This document shows, piece by piece, positions 18,459 through 27,847 of a DNA stretch of 64,000 nt. Under the pieces are notes generated by a model. That model made no database searches and was not told the DNA's origin. It worked only from the letters and a program-made list of their open reading frames with translations. The DNA comes from an uncultured Alphaproteobacteria bacterium (GTDB lineage: Bacteria > Pseudomonadota > Alphaproteobacteria > HIMB59): positions 1 through 64,000 of the forward strand of contig CACNEB010000001.1 of NCBI GenBank assembly GCA_902619375.1. The letters run 5' to 3'. Position 1 is the first letter of the stretch; the number at the start of each line of letters is the position of its first letter. Position numbers and translations under genes: made by a program.

Positions 18459-19155
18459 TCTAAAAAGAATTTATTCAGGAATATGTGTATTTTTATTCTT
18501 AGTCTTTTTTTATATATCTAAATTTGATTTATTATTACTATTTATTTTTTCAATTTTAATTACTTATGAAATATACAAAAACAAGCTCTATAATTTTAAA
18601 ACTTTACCCTTTTTAATTTTTTTTATATTTATTTTTATGAATTATGAAAGATTAATGAGCTTTGGTAATTTTCCCATTACTATTTTGATTATATTAATTA
18701 TCCTTTTTTCAGTTTATTTTCACTATAGCTTTATATTTTTTAATCTAGTGCTTTTATTTTTTATATTTTCTTCTTATCACCTTTTATATAACGATAGATA
18801 TTTTTTTTATTTAATAATATTTATCTCTTTTGTAAATGATACTAGTGCTTATTTTTTTGGAAATTTATTAAAAGGACCTAAAATTTTACCAGAAATAAGT
18901 CCAAAAAAAACTTGGTCAGGAACTTCTATTTCATCATTAATATCATTTTCTTTACTTTTCTTTTTTTTCAATTTCCCATTAATTATATCAATTTTAGTTT
19001 CTCTATTGTTTTTTTTTGGTGATATATATTTCTCATATGTAAAAAGAAAAAATAATATAAAAGATTTTTCAAATATTATACCTGGGCATGGCGGAATTCT
19101 TGATAGGATTGATAGTTTTTTATTTCCAATCATTTTAGTAAGTTTATCTTTATAG
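18448..19155 (+). CDS. cdsA: phosphatidate cytidylyltransferase
   Basis: Makes CDP-diacylglycerol for phospholipid synthesis in the inner membrane. The 235-residue protein has about six hydrophobic helices and ends with the family signature: KRKNNIKDFSNI then PGHGGILDRIDSF (212-224). An upstream NDTSAYFFGNLLG-like segment and ISPKKTWSGTSIS (150-162) also match. The start is TTG at 18448, overlapping uppS by 11 bp. It is very rich in Phe and Ile from T-tracts. The next gene, dxr, begins one base after the stop. Confidence 0.93.
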   Translation: MVYNLKRIYSGICVFLFLVFFYISKFDLLLLFIFSILITYEIYKNKLYNFKTLPFLIFFIFIFMNYERLMSFGNFPITILIILIILFSVYFHYSFIFFNLVLLFFIFSSYHLLYNDRYFFYLIIFISFVNDTSAYFFGNLLKGPKILPEISPKKTWSGTSISSLISFSLLFFFFNFPLIISILVSLLFFFGDIYFSYVKRKNNIKDFSNIIPGHGGILDRIDSFLFPIILVSLSL

Positions 19156-19156
19156 T

Positions 19157-20245
19157 ATGAAACCAAAAATTTTATTATTTGGCGCTACTGGAGTCCTTGG
19201 ACTTAAATTATTAAAATATTTAAAAAAAATTAATATTAATGTTAATACAGCTGTATGTTTTAAAAACGTAAAACTTTTAAAAAAATATTCTTCTGATTAC
19301 TGCATTAAAAATACATTTTCTATTTCAAATAAAGTAGATAAGGTATTATTAGAAAATAATATTCGAAAAAATAAATATGATATTATCTACTTTTTAGACT
19401 CGAACTTAACTAGTTTTCCGTTAATAATTTCATCTTTAAAATCTCAAAGAAAATGTATCTACGCAATTGCTAATAAAGACCTAGTCATAGCTGGAGGAAG
19501 AATGTTAATAAATAAAATTTTATCAACTAGTAATTTTGTTTACCCATTAGATTCAGAACATTTTTCCTTAATAGACTTATTTTCTCATAATATAAATAGT
19601 GTTAAAGAGGTTTTTATTACAGCATCAGGGGGGCCTTTTTACTTTACGAGCAAAAATCTCAATAATGTATCAAAAAAAGAAGTTTTAAATCACCCTAAGT
19701 GGAATATGGGCAAAGACATAACTACTAACTCTTCAAATTTTATTAATAAAATTTTTGAAATTTTCGAATTATCAGTAATCTATAATTTGCCTCTTAGTAA
19801 AATTGATTTTCTTATTTCTAAAAATGCATTAGTGCATAGCGTAATAGTTTATAATGATGGCAGGTATATATTTAATGCATTTAAAAATGACATGTTGATA
19901 CCATTAATTAAGCCGTTAGAGTATTTTGGCTATAAAAAAAATTTTAATACTAAACTAAACTTGGAAGATCATAAAAGTTTCAGATTAGAATATAGAAAAA
20001 AAGATAAAAGATTTAAAATATTTGATAAAATTAACATTATAAAAAAATTTAGTCATTGTGAGCAAATAAATTTTTTGATTTTAAATAAAAAGGCTCAAAA
20101 TTTATATTTTTCCAGCAAGCTAAGATATATTGATATTATTGATTACATATTTACTAATTTAAAGAACTTAAATAAAAATTATAAATTTCGTAGTTTAAAT
20201 GATATTGTTAAATATATTAACAATGTTAACGATAAAATTAAATAA
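19157..20245 (+). CDS. dxr: 1-deoxy-D-xylulose 5-phosphate reductoisomerase
   Basis: Second enzyme of the MEP isoprenoid pathway. The 362-residue protein has the NADPH loop GATGVLG (9-15), IANKDLVIAGG, the metal-binding PLDSEHFSLID, the flexible-loop ASGGPF and HPKWNMGKDITTNSSNFINK. Usual ANKE reads ANKD and GSTG reads GATG, both mild. Length is a little below the usual 390. Its 3' end overlaps bamA; in most Alphaproteobacteria the rseP protease gene lies between dxr and bamA, and it is missing here. ispDF of the same pathway is at 47.4-48.6 kb. Confidence 0.93.
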   Translation: MKPKILLFGATGVLGLKLLKYLKKININVNTAVCFKNVKLLKKYSSDYCIKNTFSISNKVDKVLLENNIRKNKYDIIYFLDSNLTSFPLIISSLKSQRKCIYAIANKDLVIAGGRMLINKILSTSNFVYPLDSEHFSLIDLFSHNINSVKEVFITASGGPFYFTSKNLNNVSKKEVLNHPKWNMGKDITTNSSNFINKIFEIFELSVIYNLPLSKIDFLISKNALVHSVIVYNDGRYIFNAFKNDMLIPLIKPLEYFGYKKNFNTKLNLEDHKSFRLEYRKKDKRFKIFDKINIIKKFSHCEQINFLILNKKAQNLYFSSKLRYIDIIDYIFTNLKNLNKNYKFRSLNDIVKYINNVNDKIK

Positions 20246-22487
20246 ACATTTTTTATTATATTTAATAATTAGTATCCTCTCCATTGAGTTATTGTTTGCC
20301 AAACCAATTAAATTTGAGGGATTAAGTAGACTTAGCCAAAATGATTTGCAAGCATTGACTGATTATCAATTATCAGATGATAATTTTACAAATAAATCTG
20401 TTAACGAAATTGTCAAATTATTTCTTAATTCAAAACTATTCTACGACATAGAATTAATTGAAAATACGGACTATTTTCTTTTAAGTTTTACTGAAAATTA
20501 TTTAATAAAAAATATTTATATTAATAATAATGTAAGATTAGAAGATGAAACATTATTCAATGTTTTAACCTCTAAATCGGAAACATTTTTGGATAAAAAT
20601 TTAATCATTAATGATATCAAAAGTTTAAAAAATTCTTATCTCTCTATTGGTTTTAAAGATGTTTCAGTAACTTCTAAAATTGAAAATTTGAATAGTTCAC
20701 ATGTTAATTTAATCTTTGACATTAATGAAAATAAACCTTTTAAAATAAGGTATGTTAATTTCTTAGGTAATCTTCATTTCTCAGATAGGTATCTAAGAGG
20801 AATAATAAATTCTAAACCAGTCAAATCTTTCAATTTTTTCACTACTGGCTCAAATTTTAATGAAGCGCTGATTCAATTTGATCTTACTAAACTAAAGAGT
20901 CTGTATGTTGATAGCGGTTATAATAATGTGAGAATTAATTACAGACTTGAAAAACATAATGATGATTTTGTTCTTAAATTTATAATTGAAGAAAATAATA
21001 GAGCAAGTGTTAGTAATATTACAATTGAAGACACATTTAGTAATACTGAATTTACTAATTTCCTTAACAAAACATTAGATAAACTTAAATCTGAAATTTC
21101 TGAAAACGATAATTATTACGACAAAAATAGATTAGATAAATATCTCAAAAAGCTTAATAAAAATTTACTAGCTAATAATTTAAATGAAAAATTATATAGA
21201 TATACATTATCAAATAATAAAAATGACACTGTTGATATTTCTTATTTTTTATTTGAAAGTGAAAAATTCGTCATAAATAGAATAAATATTTATGGAAACT
21301 CAATTACAAAAGATAAGACAATAAGATCAAGATTGAGTTTTCAACCTGGAGATATAATTTTTTCTAAAGATTTTCTAAACGAAAATAAAAAAACTCTTAA
21401 TAATGAAAAATTTATTACTGCAACAAATATTGATTTAATTAAATTAGAAGATAGTAAGGTAGATGTAGATGTTGAAGTTACCGAAAATCAGAAAACAGGT
21501 AATTTATTTTTAGCTGGTGGTTATAACCAAGATCTTGGAGTAGGTTTTAGTTTAGGTATTTCTGATGACAATATATTTGGTAGTGGTAATAAAATTGACT
21601 CATCCCTAGGCTTCAGTTCAGATAGTATTTTATTTGATGTGGGGGTAACGCAAAAACCAATATTAAACCCGAATATAACATTTAGGTATAATATTTTTAA
21701 TAATGAAAATGATTACAAAGACTCTTTTGGATATAAATCAAAAACTTTGGGATTAGGTCTAGGAGTGAAATCATACTTAAATAAAAATATTTCGAATAAT
21801 TTTTCTTTCAAATTATCCTCAAATGAAAATTATGACTCAAAAAACTCAGCATTATCTATAACTGATAATATTGGTAAGTTTAATAAATTTTCAATCTCAT
21901 ATAATATTGCAAATAACACTCTCAATAATGATATTTACCCTACCCATGGGACTCTTAACTCAATAAATATAGAACTTGCTCCAGAAATTTTTAGTGACAT
22001 AAACTATTATAGAGTATCTGTTAAAAATAATTTCTATTTTAAACAAAAAAATTCAGAAAGTAATTTTTTTGCTTTAAGCTCATTTGATTTAGTAGACACA
22101 TTAAACGGAGATAGATTAAAAACTGTTGACGCACTAAGTTTAGGAGGTAGAAACTTTAAAGGTTTTGATTTTAGAGGTATAGGCCCTAAAGACAGTCTTT
22201 CGAATTATTTAGGTGGTAAAAAAAGGTATATTTTAAGTATTGGCCATACGTCTACTTTTTTATTTGATAAAAAGGATAATATTCTTTTTAGTAATTATTT
22301 TTCTTTAGGCTCATTATGGGATAATGATTACAAAAATGATGATCATAAACTAAGAACTTCTTTTACAACTGCTTTTGACGTCTTGACGCCTATTGGCCCA
22401 CTAACTCTTTCATATTCTATTCCTATAGCAAAGGAGCAAAATGATAAAACAAATAATGTTTCTTTTTCAATAGGAACTACTTTTTAG
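20223..22487 (+). CDS. bamA: outer membrane protein assembly factor BamA
   Basis: Omp85-family core of the BAM complex that folds outer-membrane beta-barrels. A signal peptide is visible at the N-terminus, basic KLNK then a hydrophobic run ending LLFAKP. About five POTRA repeats follow (for example IRYVNFLGNLHFSDRYLRG and INRINIYGNSITKDKTI), then a C-terminal barrel with the L6 motif FDFRGIGP and a terminal Phe beta-signal. ATG 20223 is preferred over the in-frame ATG 20199; both lie inside dxr. The product is 754 residues, in the normal range. Confidence 0.94.
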   Translation: MLTIKLNKHFLLYLIISILSIELLFAKPIKFEGLSRLSQNDLQALTDYQLSDDNFTNKSVNEIVKLFLNSKLFYDIELIENTDYFLLSFTENYLIKNIYINNNVRLEDETLFNVLTSKSETFLDKNLIINDIKSLKNSYLSIGFKDVSVTSKIENLNSSHVNLIFDINENKPFKIRYVNFLGNLHFSDRYLRGIINSKPVKSFNFFTTGSNFNEALIQFDLTKLKSLYVDSGYNNVRINYRLEKHNDDFVLKFIIEENNRASVSNITIEDTFSNTEFTNFLNKTLDKLKSEISENDNYYDKNRLDKYLKKLNKNLLANNLNEKLYRYTLSNNKNDTVDISYFLFESEKFVINRINIYGNSITKDKTIRSRLSFQPGDIIFSKDFLNENKKTLNNEKFITATNIDLIKLEDSKVDVDVEVTENQKTGNLFLAGGYNQDLGVGFSLGISDDNIFGSGNKIDSSLGFSSDSILFDVGVTQKPILNPNITFRYNIFNNENDYKDSFGYKSKTLGLGLGVKSYLNKNISNNFSFKLSSNENYDSKNSALSITDNIGKFNKFSISYNIANNTLNNDIYPTHGTLNSINIELAPEIFSDINYYRVSVKNNFYFKQKNSESNFFALSSFDLVDTLNGDRLKTVDALSLGGRNFKGFDFRGIGPKDSLSNYLGGKKRYILSIGHTSTFLFDKKDNILFSNYFSLGSLWDNDYKNDDHKLRTSFTTAFDVLTPIGPLTLSYSIPIAKEQNDKTNNVSFSIGTTF

Positions 22488-23467
22488 TGCAAAATTTTAA
22501 AAGAATAAATTTTTATAAAATAAATAAAATTAAATTATCTAAATTTATTAAAATTCATTCAAATAATATAATCAAAAATTCAATAATAAATGATTTTACT
22601 ATTGAAAATTTATCTTCAAGTAATTTATTAATTGATAATTCTATATTATTTCTTAAAAAAAATTTTTTAAATAAAAATACAATAGATAAAAAGAATGTTG
22701 TCATTGTTACTGATAGAGATGAATACTTTGATTTATTCGAAAATAAAAATTCAGTAATTTTAGTAGCTTCTTTAGATAATATTTATAAAAATTTTTTAGA
22801 TACAATATTTATTTCTGATGACCATAAGAATTTTGAGGATAAATACAAACTTATAAATGGTTCTTATATATCAATTGATGCTGAAATTCATAAAACATCA
22901 AAAATTTACCATGGATGTGTTATAGGTAAAGGATGTAAGGTTGGTAAAAATACGATAATTAAAGAAAACTGTTCGATAAAATATTCTATTATTGGTGACA
23001 ATACCATTATAAATGAAAACTCTACTCTTGGTTCAACTGGTTTTGGTTTTCCAACTAACAGTGGTTCTAATGAATTATTCCCACATCTTGGCTATGTATA
23101 CATAGGTAATAATTGTAGTATCGGTTCTAATTGTACCATTGATAGGGCAAAAATAGACATCACACATATTGATGATTATTGTATGCTTGATAATCTTATT
23201 CATGTAGCTCACAATGTTATTATAAAAAAAAATACAACTATTGCAGCTCAAACTGGAATTTCAGGAAGTGTATCCATAGATGAAAATACCACTATAGGCG
23301 GTCAAGTTGGTCTTGCAGGTCATCTTAAAATTGGTCGAGACTCAATAATAGCAGCAAAAAGTGGAGTAACTAAATCAATTAAATCAAAATCAGTTGTTGC
23401 TGGTTTCCCAGCAATTGATATAAAAAAATGGAAAAAAATTATGGTCAAATTAAAATCATGGACATAA
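22487..23467 (+). CDS. lpxD: UDP-3-O-acylglucosamine N-acyltransferase
   Basis: Third acyl-transfer step of lipid A synthesis. The 326-residue protein has a divergent N-terminal domain, then left-handed beta-helix hexapeptide repeats from about residue 120 to 300. The family core reads TGFGFPTNSG, IGSNCTIDRAKI and MLDNLIHVAHNVII, the last with the catalytic His of AHN. The start is GTG at 22487, sharing one base with the bamA stop. fabZ starts inside its last codons. The bamA-lpxD-fabZ-lpxA order confirms the assignment over other hexapeptide acyltransferases. Confidence 0.93.
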   Translation: MQNFKRINFYKINKIKLSKFIKIHSNNIIKNSIINDFTIENLSSSNLLIDNSILFLKKNFLNKNTIDKKNVVIVTDRDEYFDLFENKNSVILVASLDNIYKNFLDTIFISDDHKNFEDKYKLINGSYISIDAEIHKTSKIYHGCVIGKGCKVGKNTIIKENCSIKYSIIGDNTIINENSTLGSTGFGFPTNSGSNELFPHLGYVYIGNNCSIGSNCTIDRAKIDITHIDDYCMLDNLIHVAHNVIIKKNTTIAAQTGISGSVSIDENTTIGGQVGLAGHLKIGRDSIIAAKSGVTKSIKSKSVVAGFPAIDIKKWKKIMVKLKSWT

Positions 23468-23904
23468 ATAAAATTCAAGAAATACTACCTCATAGGTACC
23501 CATTTTTATTAATTGATAGAATTATTAGTTTTGAACCAGATATATCTGCTCATGCACAAAAATGTGTAACAATTAATGAGCCTTTTTTTCAAGGCCACTT
23601 TCCAGGTAGACCACTTATGCCTGGTGTTTTAGTCATAGAGGCTATAGTTCAAGCAGCGTGTTTTACAGTTGCGATGAAATTAAAAGATTCTATGAAAAAC
23701 CCAGGTGTATCATTTATGACTATAGATAAATGTAAGTTCAGAAAACCAATAATACCAGGTGATGTTTTAGATCTTAAGGTCAATCGCTTAAATAAAGTTA
23801 AAAATGTTTACAAATTTGAAGGTAAATGCCTTGTAAATGATGTTATACATGCACAATGTATATTTTCAGCGATGATACATGACGTCCCTGATACATCCAA
23901 GTAG
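23458..23904 (+). CDS. fabZ: 3-hydroxyacyl-ACP dehydratase FabZ
   Basis: Hot-dog-fold dehydratase of fatty-acid elongation, 148 residues. It has HRYPFLLIDR (12-21) and the active-site helix FQGHFPGRPLMPGVLVIEA with catalytic His47 and Glu61. ATG 23458 gives the family N-terminus and a 10-bp overlap with lpxD; the frame can extend to 23428 but that adds only lpxD shadow. It shares its substrate pool with LpxA and LpxD, so the overlap may balance lipid A against membrane lipid synthesis. lpxA starts 26 bp before its stop. Confidence 0.96.
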   Translation: MDINKIQEILPHRYPFLLIDRIISFEPDISAHAQKCVTINEPFFQGHFPGRPLMPGVLVIEAIVQAACFTVAMKLKDSMKNPGVSFMTIDKCKFRKPIIPGDVLDLKVNRLNKVKNVYKFEGKCLVNDVIHAQCIFSAMIHDVPDTSK

Positions 23905-24637
23905 CACAGTTAGCAAATCTGTACAAATAGGCGAAGATGTAAAAATAGGTCCGTTTTGCAATATAAACGGAAACATTACTATTGGTAACGGCACTGAGTT
24001 AAAATCTCATGTTTCTATAACTGGTAATACCACTATCGGTAAAAATAATATTTTTTATCCCTTTTCAAATATAGGATGTGACCCACAAGATTTGAAATAC
24101 TCTGGTGAGGATAGTTTTTTAGAAATCGGAAATTTTAATACATTTAGAGAAAATGTCACAATTAGTAAAGGCACTAAAGATGGAGGAATGACAACTAGCA
24201 TAAAAGATAATAATCTTTTTATGACAGGAGTGCACATTGCCCATGATTGTAAAATAAATAATAATAATATATTCGTAAACCAAGTCACACTTGGTGGGCA
24301 TGTAAATATATTAGATAATGTTGTTATAGGTGGATTATCTGCAGTCATACAATTTGTAACAATAGGCTCATATTCTATGATTGGTGGAATGAGTGGGATA
24401 GATAAAAACGTATTACCATTTAGCTTAGCTATTGGCAATCGAGCAAAATTAAGAGGTCTAAATTTAGTTGGAATAAGAAGAAACAATTTCAATAAAAATG
24501 AGATAGATAAAATTAGCTCAATTCATGAGAGTTTTATTAATAAAAAAATAAACCTTTCAACTAATGATAAAGTAGAGGGTATATTTCATGAATATAAATC
24601 AATTCTAAATGAAAAACTTGGCCACATCCAAAAATGA
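23879..24637 (+). CDS. lpxA: UDP-N-acetylglucosamine O-acyltransferase
   Basis: First committed acylation of lipid A synthesis. The 252-residue trimeric beta-helix protein begins IHPSSTVSKSV and has the strings IGCDPQDLKYSGEDS, FRENVTISKGT, MTGVHIAHDCKI (catalytic His) and LRGLNLVGIRR typical of LpxA. The ATG at 23879 lies inside fabZ (26-bp overlap), and the 3' end overlaps lpxI by 29 bp. Deep overlaps on both sides point to one coupled transcript. There is nothing unusual in the catalytic parts. Confidence 0.96.
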   Translation: MTSLIHPSSTVSKSVQIGEDVKIGPFCNINGNITIGNGTELKSHVSITGNTTIGKNNIFYPFSNIGCDPQDLKYSGEDSFLEIGNFNTFRENVTISKGTKDGGMTTSIKDNNLFMTGVHIAHDCKINNNNIFVNQVTLGGHVNILDNVVIGGLSAVIQFVTIGSYSMIGGMSGIDKNVLPFSLAIGNRAKLRGLNLVGIRRNNFNKNEIDKISSIHESFINKKINLSTNDKVEGIFHEYKSILNEKLGHIQK

Positions 24638-25433
24638 TATCTGCCTTATAGCTGGATCAGGTTCATTTGTATATGAGGTAGCAAATTATTTAAATAATAA
24701 AAGTTTATTAAATCAAATTATTTTAATTAACGAGAATAATCTTATAAAAAAAAAATTTAAAGATAAGTGTAAGTTTTTCAAAATTAGAGATTTAGAAAAA
24801 ATTACAACATTTATCAGGTCTAAAAATCTAAAAAAAATTATGATTATAGGCTATGTTGAACTTCCCTCCATCGATAAGATTAATTTATCAATAAAATCTA
24901 AGCTTTTAATATCAAAGGATATATTCCTAAAAAATATTAATGATCAATCTAAAATCTTAAAAAAATATTTATCTAATAATAAACTAATACTTCTCTCTCA
25001 AAAAAAAATATTAAAAAAAATGCTAGTTTCTTATCAAGATGAGTTTTTACACAATGAAAATAAAAAAATTATTAGTAAATTAAAAATTAAAAAAGGCTTT
25101 ATAAAAAAAATATTCTCAATGAATATAGCGCAATCCTTTATTTTAAATGGTGATAGAGTTATAGCTATGGAAGACATATTCGGTACAAACGATATGATTA
25201 ATAAAATAGGTAAAATTAATGCAAAATTTAATAACTTAATTTTTGTAAAATCTAAAAAATCAAATCAAATTGATGAAATTGATTTTCCTATAATAGGTAT
25301 GGAAACACTTAATTTACTAATAAAATATAAATTTCGTGTAATCTGTTTATTTAATAATAGTATTTTAGTATCAGAAAAAGATAATTTTTTAAAAAAAATT
25401 CGAGCTCATAATATTTCTCTAATTATATTATAA
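24609..25433 (+). CDS. lpxI: UDP-2,3-diacylglucosamine pyrophosphatase LpxI
   Basis: Hydrolyses UDP-2,3-diacylglucosamine to lipid X; LpxI replaces LpxH in Alphaproteobacteria. The 274-residue protein has the N-terminal LIAGSGSFVYEVA loop, a middle NGDRVIAMEDIFGTNDMI segment and a C-terminal DUF1009-type domain (IDFPIIGMETLNLL). The sequence is lysine-rich and divergent, so the family is recognised partly by its place between lpxA and lpxB. The ATG at 24609 overlaps lpxA by 29 bp; lpxB starts one base after its stop. Confidence 0.87.
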   Translation: MKNLATSKNDICLIAGSGSFVYEVANYLNNKSLLNQIILINENNLIKKKFKDKCKFFKIRDLEKITTFIRSKNLKKIMIIGYVELPSIDKINLSIKSKLLISKDIFLKNINDQSKILKKYLSNNKLILLSQKKILKKMLVSYQDEFLHNENKKIISKLKIKKGFIKKIFSMNIAQSFILNGDRVIAMEDIFGTNDMINKIGKINAKFNNLIFVKSKKSNQIDEIDFPIIGMETLNLLIKYKFRVICLFNNSILVSEKDNFLKKIRAHNISLIIL

Positions 25434-25434
25434 G

Positions 25435-26520
25435 ATGAAGATTTTATTTATAACTCTAGAACAATCTGGAAGACAAATTGTTAAATCAATACTTGAGGAC
25501 AATTTTTTTAAAAATAATAAAAATCAAATATACACTTTTGGTATGGGTGATACCTATTCAGATTATAATGACTTAACAAATATCAAAATTAATTCAATTA
25601 TGGGATTTGTAGACATTGTTCGTAATTTAAAATATCTTTTCAATCTCAGACTTAAAATCAAAGAAATTGTTGATATACATTTATTTACTCATATTTTTTT
25701 TGTAGATTCATTTGATTTTTCAAAATTTTACATTCAAAAGTTTAAATCAAATAAAATAAAATATTGCCAAATTGTAGGCCCATCAGTTTTTATCTGGAAA
25801 TCAAGTAAAGCAAAATTTATTAATAGTAATTTTGATAAGATTTTTTCAATATTTAGTATTGAAAAAAGTTATTATAACCCAGATATCTACGACTATATCG
25901 GCCATCCTCTAAAGAATAAAACTTATTATTCAAATAATTATAATGAAATAAATAATATTGGTATTTTTTTAGGCAGTAGACAACAAGAAATATATAAAAA
26001 TATTCTTATTATTAAGAAATTACTTTTAAATCTCAAAAAATATAAAGATCTTGTTTTTAATTTTTTTGTTACAACTGAATATTATGAATTTATAAAAAAC
26101 TACTTTAAAGATATTTCTAATATACAAATACATTTGAATGATAATTCTTACTATAAAAAAATATCTAAACTAGATTTTGCTTTTGCTTGTTCGGGGACTG
26201 TTCATTTAGAACTATGTTTTTCAAATATACCACACTTAATATTTTATAAAGCGAATATTATAAATTACTCTATTTTTAAATTATTCGTAAGATCTAAACA
26301 CTTATCATTAGTTAATATTTTCAATAAAAAAGAAATTGTAAAAGAGTTTATTCAAAATGATTTTACAGTCACTAACTTGTCCAATTTTTTTACAAATTTA
26401 AAATTAAATAAAGATAAACTTTATAATTATAGAAAAAATATGTTTGATGGGATTAAAAGTAGTAATTTTGAAAACTTTCGTTCAAGTATAATTACTGATT
26501 ATTTAGAAAAGTTTTCTTAA
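25435..26520 (+). CDS. lpxB: lipid-A-disaccharide synthase
   Basis: Glycosyltransferase family 19 enzyme that condenses lipid X with its UDP precursor. The 361-residue protein is divergent but keeps VDSFDFSKF (donor-domain iDxPDFN), [30 protein letters not shown] and [11 protein letters not shown] (SGTatLE). The N-terminal AGExSGD pattern reads TLEQSGRQ, an unusual substitution at a conserved loop. Length is slightly below the usual 380. Its last 29 bp overlap the convergent gltA gene, tail to tail. Confidence 0.88.
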   Translation: MKILFITLEQSGRQIVKSILEDNFFKNNKNQIYTFGMGDTYSDYNDLTNIKINSIMGFVDIVRNLKYLFNLRLKIKEIVDIHLFTHIFFVDSFDFSKFYIQKFKSNKIKYCQIVGPSVFIWKSSKAKFINSNFDKIFSIFSIEKSYYNPDIYDYIGHPLKNKTYYSNNYNEINNIGIFLGSRQQEIYKNILIIKKLLLNLKKYKDLVFNFFVTTEYYEFIKNYFKDISNIQIHLNDNSYYKKISKLDFAFACSGTVHLELCFSNIPHLIFYKANIINYSIFKLFVRSKHLSLVNIFNKKEIVKEFIQNDFTVTNLSNFFTNLKLNKDKLYNYRKNMFDGIKSSNFENFRSSIITDYLEKFS

Positions 26521-27847
26521 GCCACAGTAAATTAAATATTGATTTTTTTTCTCTATCAGGGACTTTTTTATATGACTTATCTTTATCTCCGGTAAATAAT
26601 TGTCTGGGTCTTGTTATTTTAAATTCTTTATCTTCTATCATTTCTTTCCATTGTGATAACCAGCCTACTGTTCTGCCAACTGCAAAAATTGGTGTAAACA
26701 TTGTGGTAGGTATATTTAGTGCTTTTAAAAGAATTCCAGAGTAAAAATCAACATTTGGGTATAGATTTTTCTCTTTAAAATACGTGTCATTCAAGGCTAA
26801 TTCTTCAATCTCTTTCGCTATTTCGAGTTCTTTTGATTTAATTTTTAGATCCTTGAATAAATCTTCTGTGCTTTTCTTTAAAACTTTAGCTCTTGGGTCA
26901 TAGCTTTTATAGACTCTATGTCCAAAGCCCATCAATCTAATTTTATTTTTTTTATTTTTTACTTCTTCTATAAAGTCTTTGGGTTTTAACTCATTTAATA
27001 CAATTTCATCAATCATATCTATAACAGCTTCATTTGCACCGCCGTGAGATTTCCCCCAAAGTGACGAAATTCCAGCTGATAAACAAGCATATGGGTTCGC
27101 TAGAGATGAGCCAGCAGTTCTTACAGTTGATGTTGAAGCATTTTGTTCATGATCAGCATGAAGAATAAAGATTTGATCCATTATTTTTGAAAAGAGTGGA
27201 TTGATTTCATATTCCTTTGTTGGTGTTGCAAAGCACATATGTAAAAAATTATCTGCATAATTAAGTTTATTGACAGGATAAACAAAGGGTTGACCTACTG
27301 AGTATTTATAAGCCATTGCAGCAATGGTTGGCATCTTTGCTAAAATTCTATGTGATGCAATCATTCTATGCTCAGGATCTTCAATATTTAAAGAGTCATG
27401 ATAAAATGATGATAAAGCTCCAACTATTCCAATCATCATCGCCATTGGGTGCGCATCTCTTCTAAAACCCCTATAAAACTGAATTATTTGTTCATTTAGT
27501 AACGTGTGGTTTTTAATTATTTCTTCAAACTCATTTTTATCACTTTCTGATGGCAACTCACCATGCATGAGTAAATAACAGACTTCAAGATGAGAACTGC
27601 TATTAGCAAGTTCTTCAATAGGATAACCTCTATATTGAAGAATACCTTTTTCTCCATCAATGTATGTTATTTTAGAATTACAAGCTGCAGTTGATGTAAA
27701 ACCAGGGTCATAAGTAAATAGACCTGTCTTCTTGTATAGTGATGATATGTTAATTACATCTGGCCCAATAGATCCTTTGATCCCATCAAATTCATACTCC
27801 TTGCCAGTTTTAGTATCGACTAATTTAAAACGTTTTTCATCAATCAT
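26492..27847 (-). CDS. gltA: citrate synthase
   Basis: Condenses oxaloacetate and acetyl-CoA at TCA entry. The 451-residue type II protein has [11 protein letters not shown] (catalytic His region), [33 protein letters not shown] and NVDFYSG (catalytic Asp). The family end ([18 protein letters not shown]) is followed by about 20 extra residues (ending [10 protein letters not shown]). Part of that tail is encoded in sequence overlapping lpxB. It is the last gene of the minus-strand array and its start overlaps the gltX stop by 8 bp. Confidence 0.96.
   Translation of the reverse strand: MIDEKRFKLVDTKTGKEYEFDGIKGSIGPDVINISSLYKKTGLFTYDPGFTSTAACNSKITYIDGEKGILQYRGYPIEELANSSSHLEVCYLLMHGELPSESDKNEFEEIIKNHTLLNEQIIQFYRGFRRDAHPMAMMIGIVGALSSFYHDSLNIEDPEHRMIASHRILAKMPTIAAMAYKYSVGQPFVYPVNKLNYADNFLHMCFATPTKEYEINPLFSKIMDQIFILHADHEQNASTSTVRTAGSSLANPYACLSAGISSLWGKSHGGANEAVIDMIDEIVLNELKPKDFIEEVKNKKNKIRLMGFGHRVYKSYDPRAKVLKKSTEDLFKDLKIKSKELEIAKEIEELALNDTYFKEKNLYPNVDFYSGILLKALNIPTTMFTPIFAVGRTVGWLSQWKEMIEDKEFKITRPRQLFTGDKDKSYKKVPDREKKSIFNLLWLKKTFLNNQ

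Noticed and set aside
18849..19166. A 105-codon minus-strand open frame antisense to cdsA
   Set aside because: Lysine-rich complement of the Phe-rich cdsA T-tracts; cdsA carries its catalytic signature in the sense strand.
24055..24492. A 145-codon open frame on the minus strand antisense to lpxA
   Set aside because: It is a shadow of the lpxA hexapeptide repeats; lpxA itself has full family motifs and no protein family is recognisable on the other strand.
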